64,000 nt of DNA, taken from contig NZ_JAPDUW010000002.1 in NCBI RefSeq assembly GCF_026015295.1, positions 176,397 through 240,396 of the forward strand, given 5' to 3'. Source of the DNA: Segatella copri. Its GTDB lineage: Bacteria > Bacteroidota > Bacteroidia > Bacteroidales > Bacteroidaceae. The translations under genes were made by a program, and so were the position numbers. This document shows positions 10,144 through 19,276 of the stretch, piece by piece; position 1 is the stretch's first letter, and every line of letters starts with the position of its first letter. The notes beneath the pieces were generated by a model that was not told the DNA's origin, made no database searches, and worked only from the letters and a program-made list of their open reading frames with translations.

Positions 10144-10416
10144 ATGTTGATAAGTAATGTATCACAAGATAGAACCATTCCTTATTGGGATGAAATCAGA
10201 AATTTAAGCATTGAGGATAAATATTCCTTGATAGCTAAAATTGAGTCTTCTTTGGGCGATGTTGATATAAGTGAGTCGACTAATTCGATTCATGGGATAC
10301 CACGTGAGGTGATGATTGCGGCTGCAGAATATGCTCTGAAGGAAAATAGAGCAGGTCGCTGCATTCCAAATTCGCAAGTTGAGTCTTTTATCAAAGCAAA
10401 AAGAGGATGGAAGTAG
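10144..10416 (+). CDS. Antitoxin of a RelE/ParE-type TA pair
   Basis: 90 residues with an acidic N-terminal half (IEDKYSLIAKIESSLGDVD) and a basic C-terminal helix ending in KAKRGWK. The length, the overlap of 10 bp with the next ORF, and a toxin of the ParE/RelE fold immediately downstream identify it as the antitoxin. Such proteins neutralise the toxin by wrapping its active face and usually repress their own promoter. No classical ribbon-helix-helix or HTH motif is obvious, so the DNA-binding mode is uncertain. Confidence 0.7.
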   Translation: MLISNVSQDRTIPYWDEIRNLSIEDKYSLIAKIESSLGDVDISESTNSIHGIPREVMIAAAEYALKENRAGRCIPNSQVESFIKAKRGWK

Positions 10417-10751
10417 TTTGGTCTGACTTGGCTTTGACGCAGTTAGATGAAGTCATGGACTATGTGGAAGAACATTTTGGCTTATTAACCTCTCAAAAAG
10501 TTCTCCATAATATCTTGGAAAAGACAGATGAACTGGCTCAATATTCCACACATGGCATATATGATGCTCGCTACACTTCGTGGGTATCTGGTCAGGATAT
10601 GGTTATACGCCACTTGTTGTTAGCTCCAAACCGTGTCTATTATTTGATAGATGGCGAGCAAATTGTAATTATGGGGATAGTTCATGTCAAGCGGTCTCCG
10701 CAAGCCGTAACTTCCATGATCAAACGCTTTCTAGAAGAATATGACAAATAG
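10407..10751 (+). CDS. RelE/ParE superfamily toxin
   Basis: 114 residues. The start VVWSDLALTQLDEVMDYVEE, a middle Tyr/Arg region (YDARYTSW) and the C-terminal strand pattern RVYYLIDGEQIVIMGIVHVKRSP are the standard layout of the ParE/RelE fold. Family members either cut mRNA on the ribosome or poison gyrase; which one applies cannot be read here. The gene overlaps its antitoxin by 10 bp and so is probably translationally coupled. A perfect 12-bp inverted repeat follows it. Confidence 0.82.
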   Translation: MEVVWSDLALTQLDEVMDYVEEHFGLLTSQKVLHNILEKTDELAQYSTHGIYDARYTSWVSGQDMVIRHLLLAPNRVYYLIDGEQIVIMGIVHVKRSPQAVTSMIKRFLEEYDK

Positions 10752-10781
10752 GTAAGTCTTCAGAAAATTGATGCTGTCAGC

Positions 10782-10806
10782 AACTGTTCGGAAATTCCGA
10801 ACAGTT
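10782..10806. terminator. Perfect inverted repeat after the TA pair
   Basis: Twelve-bp arms (AACTGTTCGGAA / TTCCGAACAGTT) around one base, 30 bp after the toxin stop. There is no T-run. It could be a terminator or a bidirectional operator. Confidence 0.5.
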
Positions 10807-10914
10807 AGTAAAGAAGGCAATCGTATGATTACACTTAATATGGATTACTCCGCCATAATCCTGATGGGAACCTCCCCAGAGGTAATCCTGTCAAAAGTAG
10901 AATAAAATCAATAT

Positions 10915-11034
10915 TCCTCATTCGAGCGACGACAAGTGCAGAGCGATACTGCAATGAGGAGCAAAAATAACTTTTTTCAAAAACTGATAGGTGTAACTAC
11001 TAGTAAAATAGTGAGGACGCTGTAATGGTGATAT
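10915..11034. repeat. Repeat unit R2 plus shared 70-nt leader before a defence operon
   Basis: 10915-10960 is the CCTCATT...AATGAGG unit also found in R1 and R6. 10962-11034 is a roughly 70-nt AT-rich segment (CAAAAATAACTTTTTTCAAAA ... GTGATAT) that recurs at 31921-31992, directly before a different ATPase operon. Both copies sit just upstream of a multi-gene defence module. The rest of 10807-10914 is without recognisable signals. Confidence 0.7.
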
Positions 11035-11091
11035 ATGGTTGGATGCTTACGAAGTTTTTGGGAAACTGTGGAATAATATATTAAAAAGCTT

Positions 11092-12288
11092 ATGGGAGTT
11101 CCATTAACAAAAGAAGAATTTGTAAAACGCCACAAAGCAGATTTGCAAGCTTTAGGGTTTGATATTCAGTTTTTGGCTTTTGTAATTTTCTTACTCGATA
11201 TTAAAGGAGGTGATGTCATTAAGTATGAAACGGAGGATGACTTTGTTGTTTTATGTGCAGATGGAACAAAATGGCTTATTCAAGTAAAGAACTCTGTTGA
11301 TGATAATGCTAAAATGACAGATGCCGATTCTGACTTTTGGGGAACATTAGACAATTGGCTTACGTTATATGCCATAAGCACTTCCAAGGTAGATTTCTTG
11401 AAAGATGGTAATCGGTTTATTCTCTATACAAACAAGACTCTATCCAATTCCTTTTATGAACAGATAAAAGGCTTGAAACAGGGAAAATGTGGCATAGAAG
11501 AAGTCATTTCTTTTTTGCAAAAAGTAAAAAATACGGTTTCGTATTTTCCAATAGTCGAAAAAATGTTTAAGTTAGGAAAAGTGGAGTTGAGAATGTTTTT
11601 GCTAAAAGTTGAAGTAATGCAAGTTCCCAATTCGTTAGGCGCATTATATGAAAAGTTTTTAATTCAAAACAACAGACCAACTAAGGCAGATCAGATTGTT
11701 TGGGAACTATTAGGAAAATTGCATACAGCAAAAATAAATGCTGTAACTAATCGACAAACCTTTTCTTTGGAGAAAAATGCATTTCTTCATGAGTATAAGG
11801 GAATACTTCAGAATGTTAGTGATGAAAGCCTTACGCCCATACAAGATGATATTATAGAAATACCAGAAGATGTAATTGATTTTCCTTTTATAAAATATCT
11901 GCAACAGATAGATGTGTTGAATTTACCTGATTCAATTGAAAAATATTGTGGCGATTGGTTATGTTTTTGCAGGTCAATCCAGTATTACAATTCCGTTCAG
12001 CTAATGACACCAGAGTTGGAAAAGGCAATGAATTTTTCTGCGAAATCCCTATGGTTTGATTCTTTTTCAAGATGCCATAGGCGTATAAGGTCAAACTCAA
12101 GTGATGAAGAAAAGGTAGATGCTGCTCAAAAATGTTTTGATGAAGTTATAGAATACAGAATACCAATAAATGATGTGCATTCTATATACAAGCCTTTTTC
12201 CTCTGGTTGGTTTTTAAATATGACCAATGATATGGAGCACCCTACCATTTGTTGGCATTATGATGTATATCCTAAATTGAAAAAGTAA
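11092..12288 (+). CDS. ABC-3C system effector-side protein with nuclease-like N terminus
   Basis: 398 residues. The N-terminal 120 residues contain VIKYETEDDFVVL and then WLIQVKNSV, the E...QxK pattern of a PD-(D/E)xK-like or Cap4-type nuclease fold. The C-terminal third ends with SSGWFLNMTND ... ICWHYDVYP, like the CTD of ABC three-component (ABC-3C) systems. The middle-component gene follows after 2 bp and a DUF3732-type ABC ATPase after that, which is the defining ABC-3C arrangement. In this model the protein is the variable effector or sensor arm, released or activated by the ATPase on invasion. The nuclease assignment is tentative. Confidence 0.65.
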   Translation: MGVPLTKEEFVKRHKADLQALGFDIQFLAFVIFLLDIKGGDVIKYETEDDFVVLCADGTKWLIQVKNSVDDNAKMTDADSDFWGTLDNWLTLYAISTSKVDFLKDGNRFILYTNKTLSNSFYEQIKGLKQGKCGIEEVISFLQKVKNTVSYFPIVEKMFKLGKVELRMFLLKVEVMQVPNSLGALYEKFLIQNNRPTKADQIVWELLGKLHTAKINAVTNRQTFSLEKNAFLHEYKGILQNVSDESLTPIQDDIIEIPEDVIDFPFIKYLQQIDVLNLPDSIEKYCGDWLCFCRSIQYYNSVQLMTPELEKAMNFSAKSLWFDSFSRCHRRIRSNSSDEEKVDAAQKCFDEVIEYRIPINDVHSIYKPFSSGWFLNMTNDMEHPTICWHYDVYPKLKK

Positions 12289-12290
12289 AA

Positions 12291-12752
12291 ATGAAAATCT
12301 CTGGTTACTATATATATAATAATGTGGCTATAACTGCTTTTGCGATTATGTCTATGTTAAGTGTATCACCAAGAATACCATTGTCAAAAGTGGCTCTACT
12401 TATGCCGATTTTGTTAGATGATAACATCACTCAAAAAATGACATATCAAAACTATAACAGTTTTGATTCTGTTGTTACGCAAAACCAGGTTTATTTGAGC
12501 AACTTCAATGATAGATACATTGATTTGCTTTCGCAAGTCGTAAATGGGATATCAATTCTCTTAGACTTGAATTTAGTTTCTTTGTATGGAGAGTTTGTCA
12601 TAGCAGAAAATGCAGCAAGTTATGAGTCTATATTGTCAAAATGTGATAGCAAGAGATTTGTTTGTATCCAAACTGCTGCTTCTAAGCTATTGAAGTTGGT
12701 AAAGGATGCTGATATAGCCTATGATTACCATAAATTGAATATTGAGTTATGA
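12291..12752 (+). CDS. ABC-3C middle component (MC) protein
   Basis: 153 residues, mostly helical, starting MKISGYYIYNNVAITAFAIMS and continuing with a KVALLMPILLDD segment, as in the small middle components of ABC-3C systems. It lies 2 bp after the effector-side gene and overlaps the ABC ATPase start by 4 bp, so the three are translationally coupled. The MC is thought to bridge the effector protein and the ATPase. No catalytic motif is visible and none is expected. Confidence 0.72.
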   Translation: MKISGYYIYNNVAITAFAIMSMLSVSPRIPLSKVALLMPILLDDNITQKMTYQNYNSFDSVVTQNQVYLSNFNDRYIDLLSQVVNGISILLDLNLVSLYGEFVIAENAASYESILSKCDSKRFVCIQTAASKLLKLVKDADIAYDYHKLNIEL

Positions 12753-14632
12753 AATTTTTTATATCAAAACTATATATATGGTTCGACAAAGGGATAAAGC
12801 CTCGTGTCATCACCTTTGAGAACAATAGGGTAAATGTAATTACTGGAAGTTCATCTACAGGTAAGAGCAATATTTATGCTATTATAGATTATTGCCTATT
12901 GTCAGGTCGTCCAAACATTGTATTCCCTGTTATTAACGAAAATGCACGCTGGTATGGTTTGGAATTCAATGTTGGTGACAAGTTCTTTGCCATAGCAAGG
13001 AAAAGACCTACAGTAGATGTCGTTCCTCCAGAGCTGTATCTCCAATATGAACCTTTTCCTGAGCCATTTTATCCAACGTCATGTAATTCGCATGTCAATG
13101 ATGCGAGACGAGAGTTAGATAGAGCTTTTGGATATAAATCCAATAAAGAACTTTTCTATCGATCAAGCTTTGTTTTCAATGCTTTGACAGAAAATATAAT
13201 AACTTCCCCATACGATTTTTTGAACTACAAATTCTATGGCATCGACATGTTTAAAGAAACGGAAGATCGTTGCAAGTTTGTGGAGTCTGTTTTGACTCCT
13301 GATGTAGAACAAATTAATAAGATAAATGAGGAACTTAAAAATCTTCAGAAGAAAAAGAAAAGTTATGATAGCTACAAAAAGTCATTAGGAAGCAAAACAG
13401 ATGGCTTTAATGACCTTTTAACTCAACTTGTCAATATGTGTATTGATGCAAAACTATTGACAGATAAAATACAAGACTATCCTGATGAAAAACAGATTCT
13501 TGTTTTGAAGCAAATTTTGGAAGAAAATACTGTTCCAAAGGAAGAAAAAGACAAATACGACGAAGAATTCAAGGCTTTGCAGGAAAAGCACTCGCGCATA
13601 AGTCTTCAGTTGACAAACATAAAACGTGCAAAGAAAGAACAGGAAGAATATATCAAGTCATTGGGATTGGTTGAAGACTCATTGAAACCTGTTGAAGTGC
13701 TGCACGAGAAAATTATCAGTCAAGGATCCAATATGTGGACATCCCATGTTGTAAAATCTCTAAAAAGTTCCTTGGAAAAGATATCATCAAACAAGCGATT
13801 GGTAGAGGCCTTGCCATTTGTTTCAGAACAGGCAACACATAGTCTGGAATTACAGTTGAAATCAATAGAGGATAATATGGAGAAGATAACCAAGCAAAAA
13901 GGTTCTCTGTATCAACAAGTAAATAACATTAAACTAATTGGTTTCTTGGAATCTAAAATAGTAGAGCTGGAACGACTTTGGCAAAAGAAACATAAGGAAG
14001 AATTAAAAAATATAGAAATCTTCAATGAAGAAGATGCTCAGAGAATTTCCGTATTGGAGCAAATGAAGGATGCAATAGAGCAGAAACAATTGGTCACCAT
14101 TCCAAAACTGAACGAGTGTATCCAGCATATCTTTGATGGTTTCCAATATATGGAGCATTATGAGCACTGCTATACCAAATATGATATGAAACAGGAGCGT
14201 CTAATGCTGAACAATGGCAAGTCAATACTCAATTATGATGTTATAGGTAGCCAGTCCAACTATATGTTCCTTCATCTTTGCTTCTTCTTAGGTATTCATC
14301 GTTATTTCTTCGAGAATTTGAATATGCGTCATATCGGTCAGTTTCTCTTCATAGACCAACCGAGCATACCATATTATGCAGGTTCAGAGAATGTAAAGAC
14401 AACCGACAAGGAAAAATTGCTTGATGCTTTCGCAGGTATCAACCGATTCATGAAATATGTGACAGAGGAGAAAAAAGAGCAGTTCCAAATAATCCTTGTT
14501 GAGCATGCACCAGATACTTATTGGACAGGAGAAAACAAGTTGGATTATTTCGTAACCAAAGAACATTTTACGAATGGCAATGCCTTGATTCCCCAATATG
14601 TTTTAGAGCAAAACAAAGACAATGAAAATTAA
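12749..14632 (+). CDS. ABC-3C ABC ATPase, DUF3732 type
   Basis: 627 residues. Walker A is GSSSTGKSN near residues 33-41, unusually Ser-rich, as in DUF3732 ATPases. A long coiled-coil region (about 190-470) separates it from a C-terminal ATPase half with FLFIDQPSIPYY near residue 532 (DQPS version of Walker B/D-loop) and a late His region (VEHAP). SMC/Rad50-like ATPases of this type drive ABC-3C conflict systems. The gene is coupled to the MC gene upstream (4-bp overlap) and to the NdpA-like gene downstream (11-bp overlap), which links this system with the SIR2/HerA genes that follow. Confidence 0.85.
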   Translation: MKFFISKLYIWFDKGIKPRVITFENNRVNVITGSSSTGKSNIYAIIDYCLLSGRPNIVFPVINENARWYGLEFNVGDKFFAIARKRPTVDVVPPELYLQYEPFPEPFYPTSCNSHVNDARRELDRAFGYKSNKELFYRSSFVFNALTENIITSPYDFLNYKFYGIDMFKETEDRCKFVESVLTPDVEQINKINEELKNLQKKKKSYDSYKKSLGSKTDGFNDLLTQLVNMCIDAKLLTDKIQDYPDEKQILVLKQILEENTVPKEEKDKYDEEFKALQEKHSRISLQLTNIKRAKKEQEEYIKSLGLVEDSLKPVEVLHEKIISQGSNMWTSHVVKSLKSSLEKISSNKRLVEALPFVSEQATHSLELQLKSIEDNMEKITKQKGSLYQQVNNIKLIGFLESKIVELERLWQKKHKEELKNIEIFNEEDAQRISVLEQMKDAIEQKQLVTIPKLNECIQHIFDGFQYMEHYEHCYTKYDMKQERLMLNNGKSILNYDVIGSQSNYMFLHLCFFLGIHRYFFENLNMRHIGQFLFIDQPSIPYYAGSENVKTTDKEKLLDAFAGINRFMKYVTEEKKEQFQIILVEHAPDTYWTGENKLDYFVTKEHFTNGNALIPQYVLEQNKDNEN

Positions 14633-15647
14633 AATAGGCAACATAAGCCACATGATAGTTCATTATGTTGGCAACAAAAGCAGAGATGAAGGTGTCTCAT
14701 TCTCTGAGAAAGAACTTGACTATACGGATATATCTTCTGATATAACATCAATGTTGGTTAAGTCTTTTGACACCAAAGAGCCATGTCACTTCTACTTTGA
14801 AAGTACATTGGCATTAAATCCAATATATACATTTGTCAAAACTATATTTGAAGATGCCTCAAGATTTCAAGAGCAATCAGAGTTTATCGCGAAAATTCTC
14901 TATGAGAAAACATCCCACCCGATGACAAAGTCTGGAGAGTTGAACATTGTTTATCTGTCAGATTGTGAAATTGATGGCAAGAAGACGGATGCAATAGCCA
15001 TACTAAAGACTGAAAACAAGCAACCTGCTTATCAATATTTCCATACAGAACATGGCTATGAGATAAAAAAGTCAGAGGTCATAAGTTTCTCTAAGGTAGA
15101 GAAAGGCTGCTTGATTTTCAATGTCAATGAAGAAAATGGCTATGTTGTTTTCTCTGTAGATAAAAAGTCAAAAGGCATTCAGTCTAAGTATTGGAAAGAC
15201 GATTTTCTCCACGTTATGACAGATGCAACATCATACTCACAAACCAAGAATTTTCTAAACTCTTGCAAGGCTTTCATTGCGGACAATTACTCTGATGAAT
15301 CAAAGGTAGAAAAAGCCAATCTTATATCTAAGGTAAGAAAGGCATTGGGGCAGGCTGAAACCGTGTCAGTCCATGATTTTTCAAAAGAAATTTTCGGTGA
15401 AGGCGGTTTGGATAAGCAATTTGAACGCTATTTGTCATCGAAAGAAAATCCTTTTCAAATGCAGAATATTGACATCCATATAGAAATGCCATTGGTAAAA
15501 AAGAAAAGTTCACTACCAAAAACGACTTTATATCTTGACTCCAATTTTGAGATAAATATCTTGGGAGGGCATGACAAAATCGTCCAAGGCTTTGATGAAG
15601 CTTCAGGAATGAATTACTATCAGTTTTTCTATAATAAGGAAAAGTAG
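14622..15647 (+). CDS. NdpA-like nucleoid-associated protein
   Basis: 341 residues. The pattern GCLIFNVNEENGYVVFSVD and QSKYWKDDFL in the middle, and a C-terminal beta region after a Lys-rich KKKSSL stretch, match the 37-kDa nucleoid-associated family (NdpA/YejK). Its start overlaps the end of the ABC ATPase gene by 11 bp. It may bind DNA and act as a sensor or scaffold for the neighbouring ATPases; in defence islands such proteins occur beside SIR2 and HerA genes. Residue-level DNA-binding features cannot be defined from sequence alone. Confidence 0.8.
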   Translation: MKIKIGNISHMIVHYVGNKSRDEGVSFSEKELDYTDISSDITSMLVKSFDTKEPCHFYFESTLALNPIYTFVKTIFEDASRFQEQSEFIAKILYEKTSHPMTKSGELNIVYLSDCEIDGKKTDAIAILKTENKQPAYQYFHTEHGYEIKKSEVISFSKVEKGCLIFNVNEENGYVVFSVDKKSKGIQSKYWKDDFLHVMTDATSYSQTKNFLNSCKAFIADNYSDESKVEKANLISKVRKALGQAETVSVHDFSKEIFGEGGLDKQFERYLSSKENPFQMQNIDIHIEMPLVKKKSSLPKTTLYLDSNFEINILGGHDKIVQGFDEASGMNYYQFFYNKEK

Positions 15648-15676
15648 TCGGTTTATTAACTAATTCATTTGATGCT

Positions 15677-17149
15677 ATGTTTGTAGAAGACAATAATATC
15701 TATATAGGTGGAACAAATGTCCTTCCTGAATGGGGAAAAGTTGTAGATGATAGCAAGTCCCTTTCTGAAGAACAGCAGAAAGAAATGCGCTCGAATGTTA
15801 TTGAGCGTATACAGAAGATGTTCCGTGATTATTTGGAATTGGATAATGTTTCTTTCCTTTTTGGTACGGGGTCATCAATTCATTTAGGAGCAGCTTCTAT
15901 ACAAAACATTCCGTTTGCCGTTGAAGATGACATCCTTAAAGGCAAGAATAAGGATATTGCAAATGATTTCAAAGCTTACATTCAAAAGATGCAGAAGAAT
16001 GTAACGAGTGGGTTAGAGAAAGATAAGGTCAGAACAGACTCCTATGGATGGAAGTATACTTATGATGGTGAGTTCTATAGAAATTGTGAAGTCAAGAAGG
16101 AAACCGAAAAAGGGAATGAAGTAGAGGTTGTTGATGAATATGGAGAAATAGAAGTCCCATTGGAATCTTTGTTGAATTACCTTATTGCCAATTTGTATGT
16201 AGCAGAAGCTGAGCAAGATAATGATAAAGTTACAAGATTAAGCAATTTGATTTCTGCCATCAAGAAGGCAATGTTCAATCTATGCGATGTTCATCTTAGA
16301 ACGACCAGCGATAGAGATTTGGAGCGTATTAAGAGTAAAGGTTATAAGGAATTATTCAAAAAGGATAAATATATCTTTCATGAGAAGTTCTTGAAGTCTT
16401 TGTTACAAAGACCTTTAAATCTGAAACGTGCGAACATATTCACAAGTAATTATGACTTGGCTTTTGAATATGCCTTCGATAATATAGGAGTAAAGTACAT
16501 TGATGGCTTTTCTGACTTTCATCATCGTTACTTTAAACCAGAGACATTTGACTATGATATATTTTATCCTGGTTCTACGACATCAGGTAAAGTACAACGT
16601 ATAGAAAAAGTCGTTAGGTATTTCAAATTGCATGGCTCAGTTACGTGGGTTAAAGATCATGATTTGAATGCATCAAATGTCTATGGAATTAAGGAAATGC
16701 CAATAGACTTAATCAAAGAAAAGTCAAAGGATTCAAGCGAATCTTTTGATTATGGAGATTTGATGATATATCCATCTGCTGTTAAGAAGTCATATACATT
16801 AGATTTGCCGTATTCGGAACTTATCCGTCAGTTTAGTAGTGCAATTTCCCAACCTCAGTCAGTACTGTTTGCTATTGGCTATTCTTTCTGCGATGAGCAT
16901 TTCAATGATATTATCTACCAAGCATTGTCAAATCCTTCTTTCACATTAATAATTGTGAATTTTCAAAAATCAGAAAAGTCTCAAGAGATTAAGCGTTTGA
17001 GAGATTTGAAAGATCCTCGTATCATTATATTGGAAGGAAATGACATTGGTGATTTCTTAACATTCTCAACAGAAATGATGCCAACTTTTACAGATGCTTC
17101 GTCTTCGGATGAAGTAATCAAGACCTTGGAAACATTGTTAAATAAATAG
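15677..17149 (+). CDS. SIR2-family NADase/deacylase-like effector
   Basis: 490 residues. Rossmann start FLFGTGSSIHLGA near residues 59-71 (GAGxS-type loop), TSNYDLAF near 255 (TQNxD-like) and FKLHGSVTW near 316 with His about 319 give the three SIR2 signatures. The C-terminal IGYSFCDEHFND fits the NAD-pocket end. A large helical insertion lies between the first and second motifs. In SIR2-HerA systems the SIR2 subunit depletes NAD+ when phage is sensed and assembles with a HerA hexamer. The HerA gene starts 11 bp downstream, so pairing is very likely. Confidence 0.88.
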   Translation: MFVEDNNIYIGGTNVLPEWGKVVDDSKSLSEEQQKEMRSNVIERIQKMFRDYLELDNVSFLFGTGSSIHLGAASIQNIPFAVEDDILKGKNKDIANDFKAYIQKMQKNVTSGLEKDKVRTDSYGWKYTYDGEFYRNCEVKKETEKGNEVEVVDEYGEIEVPLESLLNYLIANLYVAEAEQDNDKVTRLSNLISAIKKAMFNLCDVHLRTTSDRDLERIKSKGYKELFKKDKYIFHEKFLKSLLQRPLNLKRANIFTSNYDLAFEYAFDNIGVKYIDGFSDFHHRYFKPETFDYDIFYPGSTTSGKVQRIEKVVRYFKLHGSVTWVKDHDLNASNVYGIKEMPIDLIKEKSKDSSESFDYGDLMIYPSAVKKSYTLDLPYSELIRQFSSAISQPQSVLFAIGYSFCDEHFNDIIYQALSNPSFTLIIVNFQKSEKSQEIKRLRDLKDPRIIILEGNDIGDFLTFSTEMMPTFTDASSSDEVIKTLETLLNK

Positions 17150-17160
17150 TGCAATACATT

Positions 17161-19251
17161 ATGGAACAAGAAAGGCAAGTAGGTCATATAGTTTCCGTTG
17201 ATAGTCTTACGGTATATGTCAAATTGGAGGATAATTTGAAGAGCCTATATAAAAGTGGCTTTCATGAAATCTATCCAATAGCAAGAATCAATTCTTACAT
17301 TATTATACCAGTAGGCGCAGATAGAATTGTCGCTATCATCAATCGTGTTCAAACTCGTGAGGAAACTGAGTTGTGTAAAAGTAATAAAGCATTGTTCTTG
17401 ACAGAATCTTCTCGATATTTGTCGGCTACCATGATTGGTACAATTGAAAACAATAAAAAATACGTCATGGGCGTTTACAACTATCCTATTTTGGATAATC
17501 CTGTATGGTATGTCGTAAGAGAGGATTTAGAGAAAATCTTTGATCAAAAGAAGGAAACAGAGCAAGTAAATTTTGAGGAGGATTTTTATTTGCCGGTAGG
17601 CACATCACCAGCCTTTCCTGATTTTCAAATAAAGATAAATCCAGATAAATTCTTTGGTAAGCATGCTGCAATCTTAGGTAATACAGGTTCGGGTAAATCA
17701 TGCACGTTAGCTTCCATATTACAGAGCCTTTTCCATTTTACTTATAATGGTAAAAGATTGAAGAGTGCTCATTTCATTGTTTTTGATACTAATGGGGAAT
17801 ATAAGAATGCTTTCCAATTGTCAGAAGATAATGTTGTGAATCCTTTAGCTATAACTAAGGAAGGTCTGAGGATACCTTATTGGTTTATGAATTATGATGA
17901 CTTAGATTATCTTTTTGAACCAACTACAGGCAGTCAAGCACCAATATTGAAGAGAGCTGTAGGATTGGCAAAAAGTACTAACGATATTCAAGAACCCACG
18001 AAAACTCTATCCAAGTTTCAGCTATCCCAGTTAAATTCATTGTTAACTTCATTGCAGGGTAATACAATTACGATGAAAAACTGCCTTGTTGATGATTTAG
18101 GAACAATCCTGAAAATGTTCAAGGTTGCAAGAGCAAAATCAAAGTCAGACTTATATGATGAATTGATAGAGGTCTTGGAGGAATTAGTAAAAGGAAAAGG
18201 AAATTTGACAAAAAATGACAAAGGTTTTCCTAATGGAAGTGCCGATGTTGGTGTGATAGCTGATGCTTTGCCAAAGTTACAAAAACTAATAGAGAAATTC
18301 ATTGCAGACAAAAATATTGCAACAACATCAGAGAACAGAAACTTGGATTTGCCTATATTCTATAATTTTTCGGATTTGTTGTCAACCTATTTTGATGTTG
18401 CAATCCGAGAACAAGAAACTTCGTCTGACCGTTTGGCTGAATACGTATCAACCTTGAAAATGCGTATGCAATCTTTTAAGGATGACATGCGTATTTCCAG
18501 TCCATTGATGATGGAAACTAAAGAGGATATAGAAAATGTATTGGTAAAATTCATCTCTTTTCTTTTGGGTGATTACTGCAAAGTATATGATACAACAAAC
18601 AGTGATATTTATACCGAGTACATTAAGAATGTGAATGTTGATGTAGAGCAAGGATCTCCTAGCCAAATTACAATTCTTGATATGTCGCTCCTTCCTTCTG
18701 AGGTGTTAGAGACGATTACGGGACTTGTTGGTAGAATCGTCCTTGAATTTGTTTCAAGGTTCAAGGAAGAAGATAGAGGAACAATGCCGATTGTTATGGT
18801 GTTGGAAGAAGCTCAGAATTACATCCCGGAAATTAATAAGAAAGACAGAACTTCTATATCTCGCAAAGTTTTTGAGCGAATAGCTCGTGAGGGTCGTAAA
18901 TATGGATTGTCACTAGTTATTTCAAGCCAGCGACCATCAGAGTTATCAAAGACCGTTCTTTCTCAGTGCAATAGTTTTATCATTCATCGTCTTCAAAATC
19001 CAGATGACCAACAATATATCAGAAAATTGGTTTCTTCTGCGAGTTCAGAAGTTCTGAATCAATTGCCAATATTGCCACAACAACATGCTATTATATTAGG
19101 AGACGCAGTAAGAACACCAGTAATGGCTCGTATAAACACAGCTAGTCCTAAACCAAAAAGTGATAATCCACATTTCGTGGAGAATTGGTTGAATGAGGGA
19201 AAGAACAAGGAGTTTTACCATTCCATCTGTGATGAATGGGAAACTGAATAG
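17161..19251 (+). CDS. herA: HerA-like hexameric ATPase/translocase partner of SIR2
   Basis: 697 residues from ATG 17161. A GTG 12 bp earlier overlaps the SIR2 stop and is less likely. The HAS-barrel N terminus (GHIVSVDSLTVYVKL), Walker A ILGNTGSGKS near 171-180, Walker B-like VMVLEEAQNYIPE near 547, and sensor/arginine-finger region SQRPSELSKTVLSQCN follow the HerA-FtsK order. There is a large insertion (about 260-460), rich in Lys and Asp, in the ATPase core. It is predicted to form a hexamer that docks on SIR2 dodecamers and controls NAD+ depletion or nuclease activity. A second SIR2 gene follows within 26 bp. Confidence 0.9.
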   Translation: MEQERQVGHIVSVDSLTVYVKLEDNLKSLYKSGFHEIYPIARINSYIIIPVGADRIVAIINRVQTREETELCKSNKALFLTESSRYLSATMIGTIENNKKYVMGVYNYPILDNPVWYVVREDLEKIFDQKKETEQVNFEEDFYLPVGTSPAFPDFQIKINPDKFFGKHAAILGNTGSGKSCTLASILQSLFHFTYNGKRLKSAHFIVFDTNGEYKNAFQLSEDNVVNPLAITKEGLRIPYWFMNYDDLDYLFEPTTGSQAPILKRAVGLAKSTNDIQEPTKTLSKFQLSQLNSLLTSLQGNTITMKNCLVDDLGTILKMFKVARAKSKSDLYDELIEVLEELVKGKGNLTKNDKGFPNGSADVGVIADALPKLQKLIEKFIADKNIATTSENRNLDLPIFYNFSDLLSTYFDVAIREQETSSDRLAEYVSTLKMRMQSFKDDMRISSPLMMETKEDIENVLVKFISFLLGDYCKVYDTTNSDIYTEYIKNVNVDVEQGSPSQITILDMSLLPSEVLETITGLVGRIVLEFVSRFKEEDRGTMPIVMVLEEAQNYIPEINKKDRTSISRKVFERIAREGRKYGLSLVISSQRPSELSKTVLSQCNSFIIHRLQNPDDQQYIRKLVSSASSEVLNQLPILPQQHAIILGDAVRTPVMARINTASPKPKSDNPHFVENWLNEGKNKEFYHSICDEWETE

Positions 19252-19276
19252 ATGATATTTTATAAAAGAAAAATAA

